NCBI RefSeq assembly: GCF_020595095.1
Contig: NZ_JAJDOP010000011.1
Location: 1-64,000, forward strand
Source: Microvirga rosea
GTDB lineage: Bacteria > Pseudomonadota > Alphaproteobacteria > Rhizobiales > Beijerinckiaceae
Direction: 5' to 3'
Length of the DNA stretch: 64,000 nucleotides
Shown in pieces: positions 25,672 through 33,535 of this stretch. The position numbers and the translations under genes were made by a program. The first letter of the stretch is position 1; every line of letters begins with the position of its first letter. The notes below the pieces were generated by a model. That model had not been told where the DNA came from, did no database searches, and saw only the letters and a list, made by a program, of their open reading frames with translations.

Positions 25672-26934
25672 GTGCCGAAGGATATCAGAAGCGAAAATCA
25701 TCATCAGATCGGCGGCCGTCTGATGCGAGCCACCACATTGCTCTTTGCCGTCGCGGCGGGGCTCAGCGTCGCAAACATCTATTATGCCCAACCCCTTCTC
25801 GACGCGATGGCACAAGACTTAGGGATCGCGCCCGCTGCCACCGGCCTCGTCGTCACGCTGACGCAAGTCGGCTACGCGCTGGGGCTGGTCTTCATCGTGC
25901 CGCTCGGCGACCTCGTCGACCGGCGTCGCCTCATCGTCGGTCAAGCCTCTTTGTCGGCGCTCGCGCTCATCCTTGTGGCGACGGCCGCAACGGCTTCGAT
26001 CGTTTTCGCCGGCATGGCGGTGATCGGCCTCCTGGCAGTGGTGGTCCAGGTGCTGGTGGCCTTTGCCGCGACGCTGGCAACACCGAGTGGGCGTGGGAAG
26101 GCGGTCGGAACCGTAACGAGTGGTGTGGTGATCGGCATTCTGGGAGCCCGGTTCGCCGCAGGGGTTCTCGCCGATCTCGGCGGCTGGCGGGCTGTTTACC
26201 TGACCTCCGCCGTCCTGACGCTCTGCATGGCCGGCCTGCTTCTGCGGGTTCTGCCGCGAGGGCTCCCTCCGGCAAGCCGCGAGAGCTATGGAATTGCGCT
26301 CCGATCAAGTCCCACCCTGTTTCTGCGCGACCGAGTTCTCCTCGTTCGCGGCCTTCTGGCGCTTTTGATCTTCGCGGCCTTCAGCACCTTCTGGACGGCG
26401 CTGGTGCTGCCGCTGAGCCAGGAACCTTTCTCCTATTCCCATGCGCAGATCGGCCTGTTCGGCCTCGTTGGGATAGCGGGCGCCCTGGCGGCGTCGGGAG
26501 CTGGCCGGCTTGCCGACCGAGGGCTCGGTCAATGGACGACAGGGTTGTCGCTCACGCTTCTTGCGGCATCATGGGGGCTTATCGCCTTCCTTCCGCGCTC
26601 AGTCCCGTTTCTACTCGCCGGTGTGATCCTGCTCGACCTTGCGGTACAGGCCGTCCACGTCACCAACCAGAGCATCATCCTGGCCCGCTACCCGAACGCC
26701 AGCAGCCGGCTCGTCGGCGGCTATATGGTGTTCTATTCGGTCGGCAGTGCCATTGGCGCCATCGGCGCGACCATGACCTACGATCAAGCCGGATGGAATG
26801 GCGTCTGCGGGCTTGGCGCCGTGTTCAGCGCGGTTGCCCTGTTCATTTGGGTCTTGAACCGATCTTCTCAAGAGCAATCCGGACTTGGCAAGTCGGCTTG
26901 GGGCCAGACTGAGCCGTATGGTGGGAACGTCTGA
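25672..26934 (+). CDS. MFS transporter
   Basis: 420 residues from GTG 25672, favoured over GTG 25666 because GGGGAG at 25661-25666 then has a 5-bp spacer. Twelve membrane segments. MFS landmarks: IYYAQPLLDAMAQDLG near the first helix, motif A GDLVDRRRLIVG between helices 2 and 3, and GRLADRGLGQW in the second half. The type resembles the family of YtbD-like efflux proteins, so drug or metabolite export is probable, controlled by the divergent HxlR regulator. Confidence 0.88.
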   Translation: MPKDIRSENHHQIGGRLMRATTLLFAVAAGLSVANIYYAQPLLDAMAQDLGIAPAATGLVVTLTQVGYALGLVFIVPLGDLVDRRRLIVGQASLSALALILVATAATASIVFAGMAVIGLLAVVVQVLVAFAATLATPSGRGKAVGTVTSGVVIGILGARFAAGVLADLGGWRAVYLTSAVLTLCMAGLLLRVLPRGLPPASRESYGIALRSSPTLFLRDRVLLVRGLLALLIFAAFSTFWTALVLPLSQEPFSYSHAQIGLFGLVGIAGALAASGAGRLADRGLGQWTTGLSLTLLAASWGLIAFLPRSVPFLLAGVILLDLAVQAVHVTNQSIILARYPNASSRLVGGYMVFYSVGSAIGAIGATMTYDQAGWNGVCGLGAVFSAVALFIWVLNRSSQEQSGLGKSAWGQTEPYGGNV

Positions 26935-26960
26935 AGGCCGGCTTATCGCCCATGACCTAC

Positions 26961-27306
26961 TGTCACTTTGCCCTTAGTTTTGAGCTTTGTCGCATTGGGT
27001 GTCGAAAAGCGGCCTTCTTTGCCCTTCAAGGCGAGATGCCGATCAGGTTTGTTCGCTGTTCTTTGAGCCCTGCCTGTGAACGCGGTGCCGGATCCGGCAC
27101 GCGATCCGATCGACCGTGGCGAGCAAGCGGGCTTGCTGGTGATCGGTCGGGAGCAAGGCGACCGTGGCGAGCTCTGTCAGGTCCCGTTCCATCGCCATCG
27201 CAGCCAGCCGCACGCCCCTGGAAACGCTGTCTCACTTCGAGCGATAAAGGATTGCCATTGATGGTGTTGAGGTTCTCATCTCCCCTTGAGGGGCAAAGTG
27301 GCAATC
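26961..27306. repeat. Dispersed ~340-bp repeat, copy 2
   Basis: Same unit as at 148-487, starting CACTTTGC, without the RHE_PE00001 fragment beside it. The minus-strand 51-codon frame is at 27043-27198. It starts 26 bp after the MFS stop codon. Confidence 0.7.
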
Positions 27307-27325
27307 AGGAACAGATCTTGCGCTG
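27302..27325 (+). repeat. 24-bp motif shared with 53606-53629
   Basis: Begins CAATCAGGAACA and ends ATCTTGCGCTG. The reverse complement occurs at 53606-53629 with one difference. Both are at the boundary of a broken repeat or gene fragment, so it is probably the terminus of a lost insertion element. Confidence 0.6.
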
Positions 27326-27612
27326 GCCCCGACTATGTTTGCATCGCCTTTCGAGAACGAGCAGCGAATCCGTCAGGCCGCAAGGAACATCCTCTGGTTT
27401 TTTCGAGACGGCGGATAACACGCTGAAGAACGTGGTGCGTCAGATGGTGCGGGTCTAGCCGACAATTCGAACGGGACGGCTTGTCTAGCGTCTCGCGTTC
27501 CCGGATCAGGGATTGCTCTACAACGAGCCGGACAGACCCAGGCGACCAATATTGCCTCGTGCATCCCATCACGATCTCGGGTCACGGTCGAGCATGCTGC
27601 CTGATGGAAGCA

Positions 27613-30600
27613 TCATGCGAGTGCGTCGAGCAGGAATCGGGCATCTCGCAGGTCGGCGGTGTCGAATCCCTCCGTAAACCAGTTGCAGACGGGAGCAAGA
27701 AGATCGCGGGCTTCGATGCGCCGACCCTGATCACTCCAAATCCGGGCAAGGCTGGCGGCGGCGCGCAACTCCCATGCTTTCGCCCTCTGCTCCCGAGCCT
27801 TTTCAATCGCGAGCAGCAGGGATCTTTCAGCGGTACGGCGCGCGGTCGGGTCGGCGGCCCGCAGGACCAGGCCACGGAGGTGGAGCAACTCGGCTTCGCA
27901 CCATCCCTCATGGCACTGCCGGACGTCGGCGATGGCCTGATTAACGAGGCGCACACCGTCGGAGACTCTGCCGGTCCCCGCGAGCGCCTCGCCGAGTAGG
28001 CCCCTCGCATAGGCATGTGTCACCCGCGTGCCGATGGCGTCCATGCGCGCCAAACCCTCATTGATCCGGACAATAGCCTCGGCGGGGTGCCCCTGCTGGG
28101 CCAAAAGCCAGCCTTCCTGTGCCGTCGCCATTGCGGTCCAATAGGGATAATGCTGTTCCCAAGCAAACCGGAGCGCGTGGTCGATCGCCTTTTCTGCCCC
28201 GGCCGCGTCGCGCTGTATGATCCTGAGCCACGCGGACCAGGTCAGAACATAGGCTTGACTGAACGGGTGGCCAAGCTGTTCCGCCAGAGCGAGCGCATCC
28301 CTCATTCGGGCCTCTGCCTGATTAGGGTAGCCGAGAAGCCACAGCACTGCGGCGTCGCGACAGAGGCAAATTGGACCGGGATCCTGCCCATAGAGGGCCA
28401 GATGGGCTCTGTGCTGCTCGATCCGGTACATTCGGACCGCCGCCATCAGGTGCCGGCGCGCTTCGGTGAACTCGCCGCGCCAGTGATGCGTGATGCCAGC
28501 AGAGTAATGCGCTTCAACTCTTAGGACGGAATCCCGCGCGCGCCCAGCCAGCTCCAGGAGTCGCTGGCTCAACGCAAGCCCTGAGTCGAGGTCGACGCGG
28601 ACCGCCGCGTAGATCGTCAGGCCCAGCAGAACCGGAAACGCATCCGCCTGCCGCTCGACTGTCTCACAGAGCTGTCTCGCGCGGGAGTAGACTTTCTTGA
28701 CCTCTGGGCTGGAATAACCACTCCGGGCAATCAGGACCCGACCGAGCACCGTCAGCACACGAAGCTCCGCCTGCGTGCGTCCTGCCTCGGCAGGAAGCCG
28801 GTCAACAAGACTAAGAGCCTTCCGAAGGTGGATCTCGGCCTCCTGATTTGCCGAGCGGTTGTTGGCAAACTCGCCCGCGCGCTGCCAATAAGTGATAGCT
28901 TGCATTGCCAAGCCCGCGGCTTCGTAATGCTGGGCCACCATTTCCGGCTCCCTCTCGGCGAGCCTAGGGAAGCGCTTCTCCAGCACTCGCGCCACCCGGG
29001 CATGAAGTTGACGGCACCGAGCTCGCAGCAATGTAGCGTAGGCCGCATCGCGCACCAGGGCGTGCTTGAACGTGTAGATCGCGTCCGGCGGGTGACCATG
29101 CACGAACAGGATCTCCGCTGCCACCAGCCGGGCCAGAGCGCTCTGTAGCTCTTCCTCATTGCGTCCGACTACGGCGGCCAGAAGCCCATAGGAGAATTCC
29201 CGCCCGATGACGGCGCTGATCTGAGCGGTCTCCCTGACGCCCGCCAAGCGATCGAGGCGAGCCATCAAGGAATCCTGGAGGGTGTCCGGCAGGACAAGAA
29301 CTGGATCGGACACCCGTGCGCTGCTAGCCGTCGGCTCCATAAGGTGAGCCTCTAGGACGGCCATGGTCAGCTCCTCGGCAAACAGCGGCACCCCGTCGGT
29401 CTTAGCGACAATCTGTTCCAGCGTCCGGGCGGGAAGGTCCTGGCCATGGGCAAGGTGAGCCACGAGCATACGTCCTTCCATTGGACTGAGGCGCTTCAGG
29501 ACCAGCATTGCCGCTCGGTCAGAGCGGCCCCACGGCGGCACGAACTCTGGGCGGAATGTGTATACTGCAAGGACAGGGAGCGCGGGCAGACGCCGAACCA
29601 CGCGGCCCAGAAACTCCAGGGTCGTAGGGTCGGCCCAGTGAATGTCTTCGACAATCATCAGGACAGGCCGAACAGCTGCAAGCCTGGCGAGATGCTCCAC
29701 AAGGGCCTCAAGTGTCGCCTCCTTTTGCCTCTGCGGGCTCGATTTCAACGGCGGATAGCGCCCATCTGTTGGTAGGGAAAGCAGAGCGGCCAGCAGGGGA
29801 GCGCCCGCTGCAGTTTGGCCTTTGGAACAGGCCAGCATACGTTCGAGCTTGTCCAACTTGACTTCGGGAGGGTCGCTCGGACTGAAACCCGCAAGCCGGA
29901 CGAATAGCGCCGTCACTGGATGCAGGACGCTCTGTTGATGAAAGGGCGAGCACTGGTAGCTCAAGCAGATGTGGGACTCCTGCGCTAAGCGATCCTGCAG
30001 GGCCTGCGTCAGGCGCGATTTTCCGATGCCCGGCTCGCCGCCAATCAGGGCAAGCCGGCCGGTGCCGGCCTTAGCCTGTGTCCAGAGACGGCATAACCGC
30101 CTCAGCTCCCGCTTGCGCCCGACCAGCGGTGTCGGGTGGCCTGCCGCGTGAGCTGCAAACCGACTTGTTGCAGTGCCTTCCCCGAGAACGCGCCAAGCCG
30201 GGACAGGAAGCGCGAACCCTTTGAGCTCGTGCCTGCCAGCGTTGTGGAGTTCGAACAGCCCACCGAGAAGCTGCCGCGTCGCTGCGCCGACGATGATCTC
30301 ACCGGGAGCCGCAAGGGCCTGCAGACGCGCCGCCAGATTAGGCGCTTCGCCAATCACTGCCTCTTCCTGTGCGGCCCCTTCGCCGACCCGATCACCAATG
30401 ATCACCGGTCCGGTAGCGATGCCGATTCGGCAGGCAAGCCGGGAGCCATCGGGGGCCGTCAGCCCGCCGATCGCAGCCACGAGCGCGAGGCTGGCGCGTA
30501 CAGCCCGCTCGGCGTCATCCTCGTGAGCGCAGGGCCACCCGTAATATGCGAGGATCCCATCGCCCATGTATTTGGCTACGTGCCCCTCGAAACCTCTAAT

Positions 30601-30966
30601 CTTGTCTGCAGCGACCTGCTGGTATGCTCGGAGCACGTCGCGCATGTCTTCGGGGTCCAAGCGGCTTGCCAGCGCGGTCGAGCCGACGAGATCGCAAAAC
30701 AGGATGGTCAGATGGCGGCGCTCTGCTTCTATCCGCCTTGATCGTGGGATGCTTGGCTTGGCGGCACTTGGTGTTTCCAGGTGTTGTGGAGACTTAAATG
30801 CGGCGATTGCTCGAAGAAGCCTCTTGCGGTGGCCGAGAGAAACGCCGAGCTCCGCGAGGTCGGCCTCGGTCAGGTCGAGTAAGGCATCAGCATCGATGTC
30901 ATGGCTGCGAAATATCTGAATATATCGATCAAGACCCAGGTTCTGCAGCCACGCCTCGAAATCCAT
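27613..30966 (-). CDS. Class III adenylate/guanylate cyclase with SAM, AAA ATPase and TPR regions
   Basis: 1117 residues from ATG 30966 (MDFEAWLQNLGLDRYIQIF); AGGAGG stands 7 bp upstream. Order: SAM domain about 1-57; class III cyclase about 84-260 with the metal-binding FCDLVGST and KYMGDGILAYYG; P-loop ATPase with GGEPGIGKSRL near 320 and VEDIHWADPTTLEF near 450; then a long helical TPR-like region to the end (AITYWQRAGEFANNRSANQEAEIHLRKAL). This is the common alphaproteobacterial cyclase-STAND architecture, a signal-integrating enzyme of unknown trigger. The cyclase-type metal Asp residues are present, so catalysis is plausible. No partner gene nearby. Confidence 0.9.
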   Translation of the reverse strand: MDFEAWLQNLGLDRYIQIFRSHDIDADALLDLTEADLAELGVSLGHRKRLLRAIAAFKSPQHLETPSAAKPSIPRSRRIEAERRHLTILFCDLVGSTALASRLDPEDMRDVLRAYQQVAADKIRGFEGHVAKYMGDGILAYYGWPCAHEDDAERAVRASLALVAAIGGLTAPDGSRLACRIGIATGPVIIGDRVGEGAAQEEAVIGEAPNLAARLQALAAPGEIIVGAATRQLLGGLFELHNAGRHELKGFALPVPAWRVLGEGTATSRFAAHAAGHPTPLVGRKRELRRLCRLWTQAKAGTGRLALIGGEPGIGKSRLTQALQDRLAQESHICLSYQCSPFHQQSVLHPVTALFVRLAGFSPSDPPEVKLDKLERMLACSKGQTAAGAPLLAALLSLPTDGRYPPLKSSPQRQKEATLEALVEHLARLAAVRPVLMIVEDIHWADPTTLEFLGRVVRRLPALPVLAVYTFRPEFVPPWGRSDRAAMLVLKRLSPMEGRMLVAHLAHGQDLPARTLEQIVAKTDGVPLFAEELTMAVLEAHLMEPTASSARVSDPVLVLPDTLQDSLMARLDRLAGVRETAQISAVIGREFSYGLLAAVVGRNEEELQSALARLVAAEILFVHGHPPDAIYTFKHALVRDAAYATLLRARCRQLHARVARVLEKRFPRLAEREPEMVAQHYEAAGLAMQAITYWQRAGEFANNRSANQEAEIHLRKALSLVDRLPAEAGRTQAELRVLTVLGRVLIARSGYSSPEVKKVYSRARQLCETVERQADAFPVLLGLTIYAAVRVDLDSGLALSQRLLELAGRARDSVLRVEAHYSAGITHHWRGEFTEARRHLMAAVRMYRIEQHRAHLALYGQDPGPICLCRDAAVLWLLGYPNQAEARMRDALALAEQLGHPFSQAYVLTWSAWLRIIQRDAAGAEKAIDHALRFAWEQHYPYWTAMATAQEGWLLAQQGHPAEAIVRINEGLARMDAIGTRVTHAYARGLLGEALAGTGRVSDGVRLVNQAIADVRQCHEGWCEAELLHLRGLVLRAADPTARRTAERSLLLAIEKAREQRAKAWELRAAASLARIWSDQGRRIEARDLLAPVCNWFTEGFDTADLRDARFLLDALA

Positions 30967-31341
30967 CGTGCCCTCCTGTGCAACTCGAAGGCGACAAGAA
31001 GACAAGTTTGGAACTAACTCAGGCCATTACATCAGATAGTACGTTCTGGCCTCGGCGAACCGAGCCCGGAATTGTATGCGGCCTTCAAGGCGTTGTCACA
31101 CCAAGTCTGAGATGCGCGGAATGGTTTGAATGGCAACTTCAACGCGCTAAAACGTCGCCGAGAGCTGATGCTTGGCTCTCCACCTCCGCCTTCGCAGAGA
31201 GACTTGGCGCTTCATGCAAGTGCTCAATGTCCGGCTTGGGTCAAACTGAGACGTAGAGCGGAAGCATCTGACGGTCCGCTCAATGATGACGACCTGCCCC
31301 CCTCCTTATGGGCTGCAATGACCTCTCTTGGACGATAACCC
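30967..31341. other. 375-bp stretch without a gene
   Basis: Upstream of the cyclase gene and ending at the RHE_PE00001 fragment. Only the ribosome-binding site of the cyclase gene is evident; nothing else was seen. Confidence 0.4.
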
Positions 31342-31803
31342 TCAGACGATGCCCCAGGCGCGGTAGCGGGTGCGGCCGAGCTGGGCCAGCATCAGGTCGA
31401 CGGCCTTGGGCGTGACCTTCAGCAGCTTGGCGCCGAGGGGTACTGTCACCAGGGGACGCGACAGAAACAGGTCGACCAGCTCCGGCAGCCTGGAGTTCGA
31501 GCGGCAGTCCTTGGTCACCCGCTGCATCAGCTCGCGGGCCAGGATGAGGCGGCCGAGATCCTTGTTGCCGATCGCCAGTGCTTCTTCCGCGACCGTGCAG
31601 AAGCCCTCGAGTTTGTCGAGAGCCCCTTCCCTCCCCTGCGGCCGGAACTTGGATTGCTTGAAGCCGGCGGCGAGCGGCAGCAGATGGAGGGTCAGTCCTC
31701 TCGCCCGCAGGATCGCCGCGGCCATGATCAAGCCGAGCCACGGCAGGCGGGTGTAGAGGTTGAGATCCAGCCAAGCGGTCCACGCCATGGCCGCGGCGGC
31801 CAA
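31342..31803 (-). pseudogene. RHE_PE00001-type gene, C-terminal two thirds
   Basis: About 153 residues. AWTAWLDLNLYTRLPWLG then LRARGLTLHLLPLAAGFK, a helical linker, and a C-terminal HTH block SNSRLPELVDLFLSRPLV followed by GAKLLKVTPKAVDLML and a final RTRYRAWGIV then TGA. The DUF1612 N-terminal part is missing: upstream the sequence switches to the dispersed repeat at about 31813, exactly as in the window's first bases. Confidence 0.75.
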
Positions 31804-31812
31804 GGCCGGCGA

Positions 31813-31975
31813 GCACTTTGCCTTTAACTTTGAGGTTCGTCACGTTGGGTGTCGAAAAGCGACCTTCTTTGCCCTTCAAAGCGAGAGGCCGATCAGGTTT
31901 GTTCGCTGCTCTGTGATCGCTGCCTGTGAACGCGGTTCCGGATCCGGCACGCGATCCGATCGATGGGGGCGCGCA
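31813..31975. repeat. Dispersed repeat, copy 3 (truncated)
   Basis: Starts at CACTTTGC like the other copies but breaks at about 31975, where it joins a peptidase-like fragment. The minus-strand 51-codon frame keeps its stop (31893) but loses its start. Confidence 0.65.
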
Positions 31976-31981
31976 AGCGGC

Positions 31982-32182
31982 GAGCCGAATGAATTGCTTC
32001 GGGCGGAAGGAGCTGCGATCAACTCGCTTCATATGCACTCGCAAGCGTGTGACATTGTTGTTAAGGACACGTCAGCGGAGGATATAGCCGAGTATGTCCA
32101 ATCGCTTGGCATTGGCGGTCTGGGAAAATATACGAGGTTTAGTCATATAGACACAGGGCCTATCAGAAACTGGCTAGGATAG
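31982..32182 (+). pseudogene. Peptidase M15/DUF882 (YcbK-like) C-terminal fragment
   Basis: 66 residues in frame: NELLRAEGAAINSLHMHSQA then DIVVKDTSAEDIAEYVQSLG and a final RFSHIDTGPIRNWLG. This is the C-terminal half of the zinc D-Ala-D-Ala carboxypeptidase-like fold: metal ligands are the SLH and the HIDTG His, and the Asp of ACDI. The N-terminal half is gone, replaced by the repeat, so it is a relic. Confidence 0.6.
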
Positions 32183-32197
32183 CCTACGTGTCAGGCC

Positions 32198-32339
32198 GCG
32201 CATAAGCTGAGACCATGAGCGCATAAAGTGAGACCAAATCGGATTTTTATGACGGCAACACAAAGTTCGACTGACTTTATGCTCTGGAACATCATCGCCT
32301 CTCAAGGAGGTCATCTGTCTCTCGCGCATATAGTGTGAC
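32198..32339. repeat. Cluster of GCGCATAAAGTGAGACC-type repeats
   Basis: Direct copies at 32198-32214, 32219-32235 and (diverged) 32324-32339, and an inverted partial copy CTGACTTTATGCTC at 32271-32284. The first two are spaced 21 bp. Such arrays occur at ends of mobile elements carrying tyrosine recombinases; no recombinase gene remains here. The rest of 32183-32676 shows only the promoter listed next. Confidence 0.55.
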
Positions 32340-32460
32340 GAACTGACAGCCAAATGCCTACCGGCCAAGAGGGGCGAGGAATAGGTAACCTGAGCAGTAT
32401 CTATCAAATATTGAAAAATGTGTATCCCCTTTGTGTGTTCAAGGAGCGGCTTAGCACTCA

Positions 32461-32503
32461 TTGACCAACTCAACCGCTAGGTATAATTTTATGTGAGTTG
32501 AGT
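32461..32503 (+). promoter_or_regulatory. Candidate promoter of the cytochrome oxidase operon
   Basis: TTGACC (32461-32466) and TATAAT (32482-32487) with a 15-bp spacer, shorter than the ideal 17. The -10 lies between the arms ACTCAAC (32468-32474) and GTTGAGT (32497-32503), a 7-bp inverted repeat with a 22-bp spacer that could bind a regulator over the promoter. The first oxidase gene starts 190 bp downstream. Confidence 0.4.
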
Positions 32504-32676
32504 AATCGATCTTGTTCGAGTGAAACACATGATAGTTTCATTTGAGAGCACAGCGTTGCGTGCAATCTATCGGGTCGACTAAGGCAGTTTCGGATCTAGT
32601 TATGAGATTGCTTTAGCCAAGAAGTTATCGCCTTCTGTTTCATGCCAGCGGCCTTTTGGGGCGAGGATGAACAAGG

Positions 32677-33483
32677 ATGGCCGTAGCACTCATACTGGTT
32701 CTGATCGTCGTCGGGTCGGTAGCGTTCCATCTTCTGAGCCCTTGGTGGTGGACGCCTATTGCATCCAACTGGGCGTATATCGACTCCACGATCGTCATCA
32801 CCTTCTGGATCACTGGGGCGGTCTTCGTCGCCGTTGTGCTCTTCATGGCCTATTGCGTTTATCGCTTCCGCCACCAGCCAGGCCGGCAGGCGCACTACGA
32901 ACCGGAAAGCAAGCGACTGGAGCTGTGGTTGACTCTTGTCACAGGCATCGGCGTTGCGGCCATGCTGACACCAGGTCTCTTCGTCTGGAGGCAGTTCATC
33001 ACAGTTCCACAGGACGCCACCGATGTAGAGATCCTTGGCCAGCAATGGCAATGGAGCTTCAGACTGCCCGGCCCTGACGGCAAGCTCGGAGCGTCCGATA
33101 TACGCCTCGTCGGTCCGGACAATGCTCTAGGAATCAGCCGTGAGGATCCGAACAGCCAGGACGACATCGTCATCGAGGGCGGCGAGTTACGCTTGCCCGT
33201 GGGCAGGCCCATCAAGGCGCTTCTGCGCTCTGCCGATGTCATTCATGATTTCTATATCCCGGAGATGCGGGCCAAGATGGATCTGGTGCCGGGCCAGATA
33301 TCCTACATCTGGTTCACACCGACGCGAACCGGAACCTTCGAGATCCTCTGCGCAGAACTCTGCGGTGTCGGCCATCCGCAGATGCGGGGAACAGTGATCG
33401 TTCAGGAACAAAAAGACTATCAAGCATGGCTTCAGGCTCAGGCATCGCGAACTTTCGCGCGCCTCACGCCCACGGCCCAATAA
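32677..33483 (+). CDS. coxB: Cytochrome c oxidase subunit II (CoxM/CoxB-like)
   Basis: 268 residues. Two N-terminal membrane helices (about 4-24 and 38-63), then the periplasmic cupredoxin domain. CuA ligands visible: His in DVIHDFY, and Cys-Glu-Cys-His-Met in LCAELCGVGHPQM. So this is a cytochrome c, not quinol, oxidase. There is no CxxCH haem c domain fused. No clear cleavable signal or lipobox. First gene of the operon II-I-III-III-IV, the order of the alternative aa3 oxidase coxMNOP of Bradyrhizobium. Confidence 0.92.
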   Translation: MAVALILVLIVVGSVAFHLLSPWWWTPIASNWAYIDSTIVITFWITGAVFVAVVLFMAYCVYRFRHQPGRQAHYEPESKRLELWLTLVTGIGVAAMLTPGLFVWRQFITVPQDATDVEILGQQWQWSFRLPGPDGKLGASDIRLVGPDNALGISREDPNSQDDIVIEGGELRLPVGRPIKALLRSADVIHDFYIPEMRAKMDLVPGQISYIWFTPTRTGTFEILCAELCGVGHPQMRGTVIVQEQKDYQAWLQAQASRTFARLTPTAQ

Positions 33484-33535
33484 GCAAGTCATCGATAGAC
33501 AAGGGGCAGAGGAATCGGTCAGGGAGAACATCCTG

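Noticed and set aside
25659..26912. 417-codon plus-strand frame overlapping the MFS gene
   Set aside because: Arg/Pro/Gly-rich and without membrane helices; the overlapping frame has the full 12-helix MFS pattern.
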